41,134 bases of DNA from UBA5862 sp002408105 (GTDB lineage Bacteria > Pseudomonadota > Gammaproteobacteria > Pseudomonadales > UBA5862), in assembly GCA_034189125.1 (NCBI GenBank), contig JAXHVB010000134.1, forward strand, positions 1-41,134, written 5' to 3'. This document shows positions 32,613 to 41,129 of the stretch, in pieces (position 1 is the first letter of the stretch; each line of letters starts with the position of its first letter). Made by a program: the position numbers and the translations under genes. Below the pieces are notes generated by a model. It did not search any database. It had not been told where the DNA came from and was given only the letters and a program-made list of their open reading frames with translations.

Positions 32613-33385
32613 ACGGCTTCGTTGTGGAGGGCGACCCGCTGGCCTGGCTGGCGTCCTTCCTGCTGCCGTTGTTTCGGATCGCTGGATTTTTCATGGCGGT
32701 TCCGGTCGTTGCCAGCAACCTTATTCCCATGCGCATCCGGATGGGTCTTGCGGTTGCGACCACCGTGGCGATTTGGCCTGGCCTGCCAGAATTCGATGCA
32801 GAGCTGGGCTTCGGTGCGCTTGACTGGTGGCGGGCGGCTGAGCAGGTGGTCATTGGCGCCGCGCTGGGTTTCGCGCTGCAGATTGCTTTTCAGGTGGTGG
32901 TGCTGGCTGCTCAGACCATTGCAATGATGATGGGGTTGGGGTTCGCGTCCATGAACGACCCGACCCATGGGGTGTCGGTGCCGATTCTTTCTCAGCTGTA
33001 TTCCATGCTCTTCACCCTGGTGTTTCTGGCCGTCAATGGCCATTTGGTGATGCTGGAGGTGGTTGGGGAGAGCTTCAACCGCTGGCCTTTGGGGGCGGTT
33101 GGAATGGCGCAGGGCCTGTGGTGGCTGGTCGATGCGGGCGGCTGGATGTTCGCAGCTGCGCTGTTGATGGCATTGCCTGCGGTGACGGCGCTGTTGATCG
33201 CCCACTTGGCGTTTGGAGTGATGAGCCGGGCGGCGCCGGCATTTAATATTTTCTCGCTGGGTTTCCCCGTCACTTTGCTGTTCGGCCTGGTGTTGGTGTG
33301 GTTTGGCTTGTACCGGCTGCTGCCGCAGTTTGATCAAATTGCCCAGGTAGGCATCGAGTTGATGCGCCAGGTGTTTGGAGGCTAG
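32609..33385 (+). CDS. fliR: Flagellar export gate protein FliR
   Basis: Gate subunit of 258 residues with about six hydrophobic segments. Diagnostic stretches are LPLFRIAGFFMAVPVVASNL near the N-terminus, ALGFALQIAFQVVVLAAQTI, MMGLGFASMNDPTHGVSVPI with LSQLYSMLFTLVFLAVNGHL, and PAFNIFSLGFPVTLLFGLVL near the C-terminus. Start ATG is coupled to fliQ. flhB follows after three bases, and FliR and FlhB interact in the gate. Confidence 0.96.
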   Translation: MNGFVVEGDPLAWLASFLLPLFRIAGFFMAVPVVASNLIPMRIRMGLAVATTVAIWPGLPEFDAELGFGALDWWRAAEQVVIGAALGFALQIAFQVVVLAAQTIAMMMGLGFASMNDPTHGVSVPILSQLYSMLFTLVFLAVNGHLVMLEVVGESFNRWPLGAVGMAQGLWWLVDAGGWMFAAALLMALPAVTALLIAHLAFGVMSRAAPAFNIFSLGFPVTLLFGLVLVWFGLYRLLPQFDQIAQVGIELMRQVFGG

Positions 33386-33388
33386 ACA

Positions 33389-34519
33389 GTGGCTGAGGAA
33401 GATTCGGGTCAGGAAAAAACCGAAGAAGCGACTCCGAAACAGCTGGAAAAAGCCCGTGAAGAGGGCCAGGTCGCACGCTCACGGGAGTTGGCTTCGACTG
33501 CCGTTATGGTGACCGGGAGTCTGGCGCTCACGGTTTTCGGAACCCATGGATTGGAGCGTCTGCGTCAGGTCATGCACAGTAGCTTTGCTCTGGAGCGCGC
33601 GCGGCTGTTTGATCCGGATTTTCTGGTGACGCACCTGGTCGGCAGTGGCGTTGCGGCCGGACTTGGGTTTTTGCCTGTTCTGGTGGCGACCTGCCTGGCG
33701 GGGCTGCTTGGTCCCCTGTTCCTCGGCGGCTGGTCACTGACCGCCAAGCCATTGGCGCCGAAGCTGGAGCGCATCAATCCCCTCAAGGGTCTGAAGCGCA
33801 TGTTTTCGCTGCAGGCCCTGGTTGAACTGTTGAAGAGCATTCTGAAAGTGGCGCTGGTCGCGGGGGTGGGTCTCGCACTGCTGTGGGGGTTGCAGGGGCA
33901 ACTCAGGGGATTGGACGCACACCCCATGGGTGTTGCTGCCTCGGTGCATTGGGCGGTGCTGGCGCTGGTGGTGCTGAGCAGCGCAATGGTGCTGATCGCC
34001 CTCATCGACGTTCCTTACCAGTTGTGGGACCACAAGCGCAAACTGAAAATGACCAAGCAGCAGGTCAAGGACGAGTCCAAGGACACCGAAGGGCGGCCCG
34101 AAGTGCGCTCTCGCATTCGTCAGTTGCAGCGGGATCTGGCTCGCAGCCGCATGATGGACGCCATTCCGACCGCCGATGTAGTGATCACCAATCCGACCCA
34201 CTATGCGGTGGCACTGAGCTACGACCAAGGGGCTGGGGGCGCTCCACGGGTGGTCGCCAAAGGTGTCGATGAGATCGCCTTGCAGATCCGCCGCGTCGCT
34301 GGGGCCCACGAGGTGCCCGTGGTTTCGGCGCCGCCGTTGACCCGCGCGGTCTACCACCACACCGAGCTCAATCAGGAGATTCCGGTGGGGCTGTACAACG
34401 CCGTGGCGCAACTGCTCGCCTACGTCTACCAGTTGCGCGACTTCATGCGCGGTCGCGCAGAGCGGCCGGCTTTACCGGGTGACCTACCCATTCCGGAGTC
34501 GCTGGCTCGCAACGCCTGA
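33389..34519 (+). CDS. flhB: Flagellar export substrate-switch protein FlhB
   Basis: Membrane protein that switches export from hook to filament substrates, 376 residues. N-terminus: EDSGQEKTEEATPKQLEKAR. Four transmembrane segments span ~30-210, with the conserved INPLKGLKRMFSLQALVELL between. The cytoplasmic domain contains the autocleavage site NPTH (Asn268-Pro269) in VVITNPTHYAVALSYD, so autoproteolysis should occur. The start is GTG at 33389, after GGAGG inside the end of fliR. FliK, which triggers the switch, is encoded in this window. Confidence 0.96.
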   Translation: MAEEDSGQEKTEEATPKQLEKAREEGQVARSRELASTAVMVTGSLALTVFGTHGLERLRQVMHSSFALERARLFDPDFLVTHLVGSGVAAGLGFLPVLVATCLAGLLGPLFLGGWSLTAKPLAPKLERINPLKGLKRMFSLQALVELLKSILKVALVAGVGLALLWGLQGQLRGLDAHPMGVAASVHWAVLALVVLSSAMVLIALIDVPYQLWDHKRKLKMTKQQVKDESKDTEGRPEVRSRIRQLQRDLARSRMMDAIPTADVVITNPTHYAVALSYDQGAGGAPRVVAKGVDEIALQIRRVAGAHEVPVVSAPPLTRAVYHHTELNQEIPVGLYNAVAQLLAYVYQLRDFMRGRAERPALPGDLPIPESLARNA

Positions 34520-34591
34520 TCAAGGGTCGCGGAGCTTTCGGTTGCAGCCTGCTTGGCCATTCGCCACCAATCCATCTACCAATTCTGAACC

Positions 34592-34607
34592 AGGCCAGGT
34601 TTTTGCA
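34592..34607 (+). promoter_or_regulatory. Sigma-54 promoter of flhA
   Basis: AGGCCAGGTTTTTGCA has GG (34593-34594) and GC (34605-34606) with 10 bases between. The -12 side (TTTGCA) is excellent, while the -24 side (AGGCCA) is weaker than the others here. The predicted start near 34618 gives a leader of about 62 nt that contains a perfect palindrome. Confidence 0.68.
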
Positions 34608-34629
34608 CTGAGTCCACGCGGAGGCTGAA

Positions 34630-34649
34630 AGCGCCAAACGTTTGGCGCT
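34630..34649 (+). promoter_or_regulatory. 20-bp perfect palindrome in the flhA leader
   Basis: AGCGCCAAAC is followed directly by GTTTGGCGCT, an uninterrupted dyad 30 bases before the flhA ATG and about 12 bases after the predicted transcript start. The symmetry suits a dimeric DNA-binding protein, or a compact RNA stem. I do not recognise the regulator. Confidence 0.55.
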
Positions 34650-34679
34650 CGGCCGGGGACAGCACAGTGGGAGCATGGC

Positions 34680-36794
34680 ATGCAGGTCGGTACGGCACAG
34701 ACCCCAGCGGGTCAATGGTGGCAACAACTCAGTCGCGGCAACCTCGGTGTTCCGGTCCTGTTGCTCGCCATGCTCGGCATGATGATTTTGCCGATGCCGC
34801 CGGTGCTTCTGGACCTGCTGTTTTCCTTCAACATCGCGTTCGCGCTGGTGGTCCTGCTGGTGAGTGTGTACGCCATGCGGCCGCTGGACTTTGCCGTGTT
34901 TCCCACCGTGCTGCTGGTGGCCACGTTGCTGCGCCTGGCGCTCAACGTGGCGTCCACCAGGGTGGTGCTGCTGCATGGCCATGAGGGTGGATCCGCTGCC
35001 GGGCGCGTCATTGAGGCGTTTGGCGAGGTTGTGATCGGTGGCAACTACGCGGTGGGCCTTGTGGTGTTCGCCATCCTGATGATCATCAACTTTGTGGTGG
35101 TCACCAAGGGTGCGGGCCGGATCTCTGAGGTGAGTGCGCGTTTCACGCTGGACGCCATGCCCGGCAAACAGATGGCGATTGATGCCGATTTAAATGCTGG
35201 AATGTTGACGCAGGAAGAGGCCCAGTTGCGCCGCCGTGAGGTGGCTCAAGAGGCGGATTTCTACGGATCGATGGACGGTGCCAGCAAGTTCGTGCGGGGC
35301 GATGCCGTGGCAGGGTTGTTGATTCTGCTCATCAACATCCTTGGCGGGCTCGGCATTGGAATGCTGCAGTACCAACTGGATTTCGGCAGCGCGATGCAGC
35401 GCTACTCGCTGCTTACCATCGGCGATGGTCTGGTTGCCCAGATTCCCTCGCTGCTGCTTTCCACAGCCGCAGCGATCATGGTCACCCGCGTGGACAGTGC
35501 CCAGGACATTGGCCAACAGGTGCTGAGCCAGATGTTCGACTCACCGCGGGCCCTGGCCGTCGCCGCAGGGGTGCTTGCGGTCATTGGTGTGATTCCGGGG
35601 ATGCCCCACTTTGCATTTGTGGGCTTCGCGATGGTTGCCGGTGGCCTGGCCTGGTTTCTCGCGCGCCGTCGCAGCCAAGCTGCCGCCGGGGAGGCGGTGC
35701 AGATGCCGATAGAGGCGCCGCCACCTGAGCCGCGTGAGCTGGGTTGGGACGATGTGGCAGGTGTCGATGTGGTGGGGCTGGAAGTCGGCTATCGCCTGAT
35801 TCCCTTGGTGGACAGCACCCAAAGCGGAGAGTTGCTGTCGAGGATCAAGGGCGTGCGGCGCAAGCTCTCACAGGAGCTGGGCTATTTGGTTCCGGCTGTC
35901 CACATCCGCGATAACCTGGACCTCGCCCCCGGCGCCTACCGCATTCTGGTCATGGGGGTTGCGATCGCTGAAGCCGAGGTGCAAGTGGGCCAGGAGTTGG
36001 CCATCAATCCGGGTCAGGTGTTTGGCGACCTGGATGGTGAGCCCGTGGCCGACCCCGCATTTGGTCTGCCGGCATTTTGGGTGGATGCGAGTCAGCGAGA
36101 GCGCGCGCAAAGCCTTGGATACACCGTGGTCGATGCCAGCACGGTGGTGGCAACCCACATCAACAAGATCCTCAGCGACCACGCCCACGCTTTGCTGGGC
36201 CATGAAGAGGTGCAGCAGTTGCTGGACCGTCTCGCCCGCACTTCACCCAAATTGGCCGACGAGTTGGTGCCAGGCAGCGTGAGCCACAGCGGCCTGCTGC
36301 GGGTGCTGCAAAACCTGTTGCGAGAAGGCGTGCCGGTGACCGACCTGCGCACGATCGCGCAGGCGATCACCAGTGCGCCCCCTGGAAGTCAAGATCCCGG
36401 CACCTTGACGGCACTGTGCAGACAGGCGCTATCTCGCTTGATCGTGCAACAACTTGTCGGTAACCGGGGAGATATACCGGTTATTACGCTTGATCCGCAA
36501 TTGGAACAAATCCTGCTTTCTTCTGCTCGAAACGCCGGAGACGGCAGAACTTCGACGGAAGAGAACCTGGTGATCGAACCGGCTTTGGCTGAACGCCTCC
36601 AGCGTGGCCTGCAGGAGGCGGCGAACCGCCAGGAGATGGCGGGCGAGACTGCGGTGTTGTTGGTTGCCGCGCCCCTTCGCGCGGCGTTGGCGCGCTTCGT
36701 TCGGTTCGCAGGAATCAATATGGCGGTCTTGTCGTACCAAGAGATTCCAGAGAGCAAGCAGGTCACCGTGGTGGCGCAGGCCGGGCGCGACTAG
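34680..36794 (+). CDS. flhA: Flagellar export gate protein FlhA
   Basis: Largest export gate protein, 704 residues. The N-terminal half has about eight transmembrane segments, starting LGVPVLLLAMLGMMILPMPP. The FHIPEP signature region appears as AGRISEVSARFTLDAMPGKQ, MAIDADLNAGMLTQEEAQLR and EADFYGSMDGASKFVRGDAV. The C-terminal cytoplasmic domain (from ~350) docks chaperones and holds ILSDHAHALLGHEEVQQLLD. The start is ATG 34680 after GGGAG. It is separated from flhB by 160 bases with its own promoter. Confidence 0.97.
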   Translation: MQVGTAQTPAGQWWQQLSRGNLGVPVLLLAMLGMMILPMPPVLLDLLFSFNIAFALVVLLVSVYAMRPLDFAVFPTVLLVATLLRLALNVASTRVVLLHGHEGGSAAGRVIEAFGEVVIGGNYAVGLVVFAILMIINFVVVTKGAGRISEVSARFTLDAMPGKQMAIDADLNAGMLTQEEAQLRRREVAQEADFYGSMDGASKFVRGDAVAGLLILLINILGGLGIGMLQYQLDFGSAMQRYSLLTIGDGLVAQIPSLLLSTAAAIMVTRVDSAQDIGQQVLSQMFDSPRALAVAAGVLAVIGVIPGMPHFAFVGFAMVAGGLAWFLARRRSQAAAGEAVQMPIEAPPPEPRELGWDDVAGVDVVGLEVGYRLIPLVDSTQSGELLSRIKGVRRKLSQELGYLVPAVHIRDNLDLAPGAYRILVMGVAIAEAEVQVGQELAINPGQVFGDLDGEPVADPAFGLPAFWVDASQRERAQSLGYTVVDASTVVATHINKILSDHAHALLGHEEVQQLLDRLARTSPKLADELVPGSVSHSGLLRVLQNLLREGVPVTDLRTIAQAITSAPPGSQDPGTLTALCRQALSRLIVQQLVGNRGDIPVITLDPQLEQILLSSARNAGDGRTSTEENLVIEPALAERLQRGLQEAANRQEMAGETAVLLVAAPLRAALARFVRFAGINMAVLSYQEIPESKQVTVVAQAGRD

Positions 36795-36848
36795 ATCAGG
36801 CGAGCGCGGCGCATAGCGGACCGCCAAGTGGACAGGAGCTAAAGGCCA

Positions 36849-38243
36849 ATGAACATCAAGCGGGTATTCGGCAAAGACATGGCGACTGCCATGCAGCGGG
36901 TGCGGGAGCAACTGGGAGAAGACGCCGTGCTGCTTGAGACCCGCGCGCTCAACGGTGGCGTCGAGGTGGTGTGCAGCACCGAGTTTGAGCCCGAGGCGGG
37001 TTCAATTTCGGGTGCGCGTCGGACCGCAGGTCGACCCGCACAAGAGGCCCCGGACGGCGCGGAAGATCGACTGGCAACTGGACTTGGGGCGGCTTTGCAG
37101 CGCACCCGACGCCAACGCCAGTTGGTCGCCGCAGCAGCGGATGAGCACGCCACCACCCCTTGGATGAAGCAAAGGGGCGATGGCCAGCTCAAACTGGGGA
37201 AAAACGTCATTGACAGTTTGCTGGACCAATTTGGCGAAAGCGAAGGGAACGCCCATGCGCAGGCAGATCTGGCGCCGGAGGTGGGTGCCGATGCAGCACC
37301 TGCGCCTGATTCGTTGCGCGTCCTTGAGACGCTGCGCGCGGAGATGCGCAGCATGAAGGAGTTGATCGACGCCCACATGCGACTTGCTCCGGTGGTGGCT
37401 TCGGTTCGGGCGCCATTGGTCGAGGCGCTCTTCCAGCGGTTGCTGGCCCTCGGAATCAGTGGCGACCTCGGCGACGACCTGCTCGCGACGCTCGGCCCGC
37501 CCCACTCGCTGCAGCCCAGTTGGCGGGCGCTGTTGCGGCAATTGGCCGATCGTCTGCCCACATTGGGTGGGGACCTGACAGCCGACGGCGGGGTGTTCGC
37601 TTTCGTTGGGCCGACTGGTGCGGGAAAAACCACCACCATCGGAAAGCTTGCGGCCCGGTACGTGTTGCGCCATGGGGCCGACAAGGTCGCTCTGGTGACG
37701 ATAGATTGCCACCGGGTCGCGGCCCATGAACAGCTGCGAACCTTTGGCCGCATCCTTGGGGTGCCGGTGCGCGTTGCGGACCACACCCACAACTTGCCTG
37801 AAGTGCTCTCGTCCTTGCGCAGCCGCGAACTGGTGCTGATCGATACCGCGGGGTTTGTCGGCGACGACCGGGCGCTGCACGGCCAACTCGACCAACTCGC
37901 CGCCTGCGGCTCCCGGCTCTCGAGCCAATTGCTGTTGCCGGCGACCAGCCAGCGCCGAGTGCTGGAGGAATCGCTGCGCACGTACCAGACATCGCACCTT
38001 GCCGGTGTGGTGGTGACCAAAGTCGACGAAGCGGCGTGCCTGGGGGAGGTCATCGACACCCTGGTGCAGCACGGCCCGACGCTTACTTATGTCACTGATG
38101 GACAGTCAATTCCCGATGACATCCGCGTCGCCGATGCCGATTGGCTGGTGGCCCGTGCCGAGCAGTTGCGGCAACGGGACTGCGGCGGATCCGATCGATC
38201 ATCCGATGCAGTCCCAGTATCGGATGGTTTTCAGCACGCGTAA
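36849..38243 (+). CDS. flhF: Flagellar placement GTPase FlhF
   Basis: SRP-family GTPase that positions the polar flagellum, 464 residues. N-terminal B domain: NIKRVFGKDMATAMQRVREQ. The linker (~60-165) is variable. The NG domain follows: P-loop GPTGAGKTTT at 254-263, then LVTIDCHRVAAHEQLRTFGR and the G3/G4 regions LVLIDTAGFVG and VVVTKVDEAACLG. LTYVTDGQSIPDDIRVADAD ends the domain. AGGAG precedes the ATG. Its gene lies directly before its regulator fleN, a pairing that suggests a polar flagellum. Confidence 0.96.
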   Translation: MNIKRVFGKDMATAMQRVREQLGEDAVLLETRALNGGVEVVCSTEFEPEAGSISGARRTAGRPAQEAPDGAEDRLATGLGAALQRTRRQRQLVAAAADEHATTPWMKQRGDGQLKLGKNVIDSLLDQFGESEGNAHAQADLAPEVGADAAPAPDSLRVLETLRAEMRSMKELIDAHMRLAPVVASVRAPLVEALFQRLLALGISGDLGDDLLATLGPPHSLQPSWRALLRQLADRLPTLGGDLTADGGVFAFVGPTGAGKTTTIGKLAARYVLRHGADKVALVTIDCHRVAAHEQLRTFGRILGVPVRVADHTHNLPEVLSSLRSRELVLIDTAGFVGDDRALHGQLDQLAACGSRLSSQLLLPATSQRRVLEESLRTYQTSHLAGVVVTKVDEAACLGEVIDTLVQHGPTLTYVTDGQSIPDDIRVADADWLVARAEQLRQRDCGGSDRSSDAVPVSDGFQHA

Positions 38244-38271
38244 CACGTATTTCCACCAATAGGCTCAGGGT

Positions 38272-39096
38272 ATGAAGCACAGAAAACCTGTTCAGGTCAT
38301 CGCGGTCACGGGTGGCAAAGGCGGAGTTGGAAAAACCAACGTATCGGTCAACCTCAGCATTGCCTTGGCCCGGCGCGGCAACCGTGTGGCCCTTTTTGAT
38401 GCAGACCTCGGGCTTGCCAACGTCGATGTCATGTTGGGGCTATCACCGGCGCGCAACCTGGAAGATGTGCTGCGCGGTGAATGTGCGCTTGAAGAAGCAA
38501 TGGTGTGTGGGCCCGAGAACGTGCAGATTTTTCCAGCGGCTTCGGGAACCCGCCACATGGTCAACCTTGGGATCGCCGAGCACAATGGGTTGGTGCACGC
38601 CTTCAGCGCACTGGACGATGACTTTGACTACCTGATCGTGGACACCGCAGCGGGCCTTGCCGATGGAGTGGTGACCTTCGTTCGCGCGGCCCAGGAGGTG
38701 CTGGTCGTTGTGTGCGATGAGCCCACCTCGATCACCGACGCCTACGGCCTGATCAAACTGCTTAACCGCGACCATGGCCTGTCGCGCTTTCGTGTGCTGG
38801 CCAACATGGTGAAGTCGCCACAGGAAGCCGACCAGGTGTTTCGGAAGATCAATCAGGTCACCGATCGCTTCCTGGATGTTGCGCTGCAACCTGCCGGAAT
38901 GATTCCCTCGGACGAGTGCGTCCGCAAGGCGGTGAAGCGGCAGCGCGCGGTGATGGACCTCTATCCGGGTTCGCCTGCCGGACGCGCCTTTGACCAACTT
39001 GCAGGCCGTGTCGAGACCTGGCCCCCTCCGCGGATGGTGACTGGTCATGCGCAGTTTTTCGTTGAACGCATTGTGGCGCACGCAGCGGCTGTGTAG
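38272..39096 (+). CDS. fleN: Flagellar number regulator FleN (FlhG), MinD/ParA-like ATPase
   Basis: P-loop ATPase of the MinD/ParA family, 274 residues. The deviant Walker A is GGKGGVGKTN (14-23), followed by VALFDADLGLANVDVMLGLS and FDYLIVDTAAGLADGVVTF. The C-terminal ~30 residues contain no clear membrane-targeting signal by eye. In polar-flagellated bacteria FleN/FlhG antagonises FleQ and FlhF and limits flagellar number to one or a few. The order flhF-fleN-fliA is typical for gammaproteobacteria of this type. Start: ATG 38272, 28 bases after flhF. Confidence 0.95.
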   Translation: MKHRKPVQVIAVTGGKGGVGKTNVSVNLSIALARRGNRVALFDADLGLANVDVMLGLSPARNLEDVLRGECALEEAMVCGPENVQIFPAASGTRHMVNLGIAEHNGLVHAFSALDDDFDYLIVDTAAGLADGVVTFVRAAQEVLVVVCDEPTSITDAYGLIKLLNRDHGLSRFRVLANMVKSPQEADQVFRKINQVTDRFLDVALQPAGMIPSDECVRKAVKRQRAVMDLYPGSPAGRAFDQLAGRVETWPPPRMVTGHAQFFVERIVAHAAAV

Positions 39097-39100
39097 GTCC

Positions 39101-39838
39101 ATGCGCCCGTCTGGTTACGCAGCCACATCCCAGCACCGGTACGAGCAGCTTGTCGAGGAGCACGCCGAGCTGGTGCGCAGAATTGCCCACCACTTGTTGA
39201 TGCGTCTGCCGCCCTCGGTGCAGGTCGACGACCTCGTTCAGGCTGGGATGCTCGCACTGCTGGAAGCTGCGCAGAACTACGACGCCAGTCGTGGGGCGAG
39301 CTTTTCCACTTATGCGGGCATTCGAATCCGCGGAGCCATGATCGATGAAGTTCGCCGCGGTGACTGGTCTCCCCGCTCTGTGCACAAGAACGCACGGGCG
39401 CTCGGCGAAGCCATGGGTGCGGTTGAGCGGCGCACCGGCCGTGAGGCATCGGAGTCCGAGGTGGCGGCTGAACTGGGGGTGCCCTTGGCAGAGTACCGCC
39501 AGATGCTGACGGATGTGGCCGGCAGCCGCCTGTTCAGCTTCGAAGAGTTGCTTGGGCAGGACGACGACGGAGAGGGCAGCGGCCGGTCGTTTGTGGATCC
39601 AACCAGCCCTCAACCCCAGGATGAAACCGAGCTCGATCGGTTTGGTGCTGCCCTCGCAGCAGCCATCGACGCCTTGCCCGAACGCGAAAAGCTGATCCTG
39701 TCCCTGTACTACGATGACGAACTCAACCTCAAGGAAATCGGCGCGGTCCTTGGGGTGAGTGAGTCTCGGGTATCTCAGCTCCACAGCCAGGCGGCGCTGC
39801 GGTTGCGCAAACGCCTTGAAGGCTGGCGCATCCGCTGA
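39101..39838 (+). CDS. fliA: RNA polymerase sigma-28 factor FliA
   Basis: Flagellar sigma factor, 245 residues. Region 2: VDDLVQAGMLALLEAAQNY and SFSTYAGIRIRGAMIDEVRR, followed by GDWSPRSVHKNARALGEAMG, all typical of FliA. Region 4 near the C-terminus: LPEREKLILSLYYDDELNLK and ESRVSQLHSQAALRLRKRLE. The frame is open into fleN, but ATG 39101, 4 bases after the fleN stop, gives the usual N-terminus. Its target, the flagellin promoter, is in this window at 12251. FlgM, its inhibitor, is not. Confidence 0.96.
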   Translation: MRPSGYAATSQHRYEQLVEEHAELVRRIAHHLLMRLPPSVQVDDLVQAGMLALLEAAQNYDASRGASFSTYAGIRIRGAMIDEVRRGDWSPRSVHKNARALGEAMGAVERRTGREASESEVAAELGVPLAEYRQMLTDVAGSRLFSFEELLGQDDDGEGSGRSFVDPTSPQPQDETELDRFGAALAAAIDALPEREKLILSLYYDDELNLKEIGAVLGVSESRVSQLHSQAALRLRKRLEGWRIR

Positions 39839-39850
39839 ATCCTGCTGGCC

Positions 39851-39877
39851 AGACGCAGATCTGCGTCTATGCTTTTT
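39851..39877 (+). terminator. Intrinsic terminator after fliA
   Basis: AGACGCAGA and TCTGCGTCT form an 18-base perfect palindrome starting 12 bases after the fliA stop, followed within a few bases by TTTTT (39873-39877). It folds as a 6-7 bp stem with a small loop. It separates fliA from cheY-cheZ. Confidence 0.72.
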
Positions 39878-39933
39878 ACTGACTGAATCATCCGATCCTG
39901 TCCGGCGCGATTGTAATCCTGCGGAGGCCCGTC

Positions 39934-40320
39934 TTGGACAAGAACATGAAGATCCTGATCGTCGACGATTTTTCGACGATGCGGCGGATCATCAAGAATC
40001 TGCTGCGTGACCTGGGTTTTACCAACACCGAAGAAGCCGATGACGGTGTGCCGGCATTGGCAATGTTGCAAAAGAACAATTTCGACTTTTTGGTCACCGA
40101 CTGGAACATGCCGGGCATGACCGGCATTGATCTGCTGCGCGCCGTACGTGAGGACGAGAAAACGGCTCGCCTGCCTGTGCTGATGGTGACCGCCGAAGCC
40201 AAACGTGAACAGATCATTGAGGCGGCCAAGGCCGGAGTGAACGGCTACGTCGTAAAGCCGTTCACTGCTGCGGCACTCAAGGAAAAGATCGAGAAAATTT
40301 TCGAGCGCGTCGAAGCCTAG
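39934..40320 (+). CDS. cheY: Chemotaxis response regulator CheY
   Basis: Single-domain receiver, 128 residues, that binds FliM and FliN when phosphorylated to reverse rotation. Asp11-Asp12 and the phosphoacceptor Asp56 (FLVTDWNMPGMTG) are present, with Thr86, Tyr105 and Lys108 in the expected switch positions. The start is a TTG at 39934: GGAGG (39922-39926) has good spacing to it and poor spacing to ATG 39946, and the resulting N-terminus MDKNMKILIVDDFSTMRRI matches CheY length. CheZ follows after 20 bases. Confidence 0.96.
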   Translation: MDKNMKILIVDDFSTMRRIIKNLLRDLGFTNTEEADDGVPALAMLQKNNFDFLVTDWNMPGMTGIDLLRAVREDEKTARLPVLMVTAEAKREQIIEAAKAGVNGYVVKPFTAAALKEKIEKIFERVEA

Positions 40321-40340
40321 GCGGCTGAGGGGAAGGGTGC

Positions 40341-41129
40341 ATGAGCGACAGTAATCAACTCTTGGCTTCCGACGATTCGATGACGGCACTGCTCGACACC
40401 GCCCGCGGATTGGTAGAAAAAATCGAGTCCGGTCACCTCAGCGAGACCGCGCAGTTCGTTGCGGACATCGTCTCGCAGCGCGACCGTAAGCTGTACGAAG
40501 AGGTGGGCAAGCTAACACGGGCGCTGCACAGCGCGCTCAATGACTTTCACATCGACACCCACCTGTCTGGCGCAGGTACGGATCTAAATCAGATCTCGGA
40601 TGCTTCGGATCGCCTCAACTACGTGATTCGCATGACCGACGATGCGGCCAACCGGACCATGGACGAAGTCGAAGCCAGCATCCCCATTGCGTGTGACCTG
40701 CGCTCCGACTGCGCGCAACTCAACGCTGATTGGAAGCGCTTTGCACGCCGAGAAATGACCCCGGATGAGTTTCGTGCCCTGTACCGGCGCATGGATGAGT
40801 TTCTGGACCGCACGCAGGACCGGGCCAATGGGCTGGAATCCTCGCTGAATTCAATCCTGATGGCGCAAGGCTACCAGGACCTCACCGGACAGGTGATCAA
40901 AAAAGTCATCGAACTGGTTCAGCAGGTTGAGCAAAGTCTCGTTTCTCTGGTGCGGATGGCGGGTGAAGTCGAACGGCTGACTGGTGTGGCGACCGAGGCG
41001 CCGCCATCGATGCCCAGCACGAACTCGGCTTCGGCCCCCGCAGGTCCAAACGTCCACGGCGCGGCCAATGTCGACGTGGTTTCTGACCAGGACGAAGTCG
41101 ACGAACTGCTCTCGAGCCTGGGATTCTGA
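40341..41129 (+). CDS. cheZ: CheY-P phosphatase CheZ
   Basis: Phosphatase that removes phosphate from CheY, 262 residues, longer than E. coli CheZ (214). A long four-helix bundle holds the catalytic motif ILMAQGYQDLTGQVIKKVIE, with Asp180 and Gln184 in the place of E. coli Asp143 and Gln147. After a flexible Ala/Pro/Ser-rich linker (~215-245) the C-terminal CheY-binding peptide DEVDELLSSLGF is present. GAGGGGAAGGG precedes the ATG. The window ends five bases after the stop; cheA is expected next but not seen. Confidence 0.96.
   Translation: MSDSNQLLASDDSMTALLDTARGLVEKIESGHLSETAQFVADIVSQRDRKLYEEVGKLTRALHSALNDFHIDTHLSGAGTDLNQISDASDRLNYVIRMTDDAANRTMDEVEASIPIACDLRSDCAQLNADWKRFARREMTPDEFRALYRRMDEFLDRTQDRANGLESSLNSILMAQGYQDLTGQVIKKVIELVQQVEQSLVSLVRMAGEVERLTGVATEAPPSMPSTNSASAPAGPNVHGAANVDVVSDQDEVDELLSSLGF

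Noticed and set aside
36839..38059. 406-residue open frame on the - strand opposite flhF
   Set aside because: It is antisense to a fully recognisable FlhF GTPase, has Arg/Ser-rich composition typical of GC-rich shadow frames and shows no domain.
39873..39898. Possible sigma-28 promoter for cheY (TCCGATCC)
   Set aside because: Only the CCGAT core matches; no TAAA lies 15 bases upstream, and the T run belongs to the fliA terminator.
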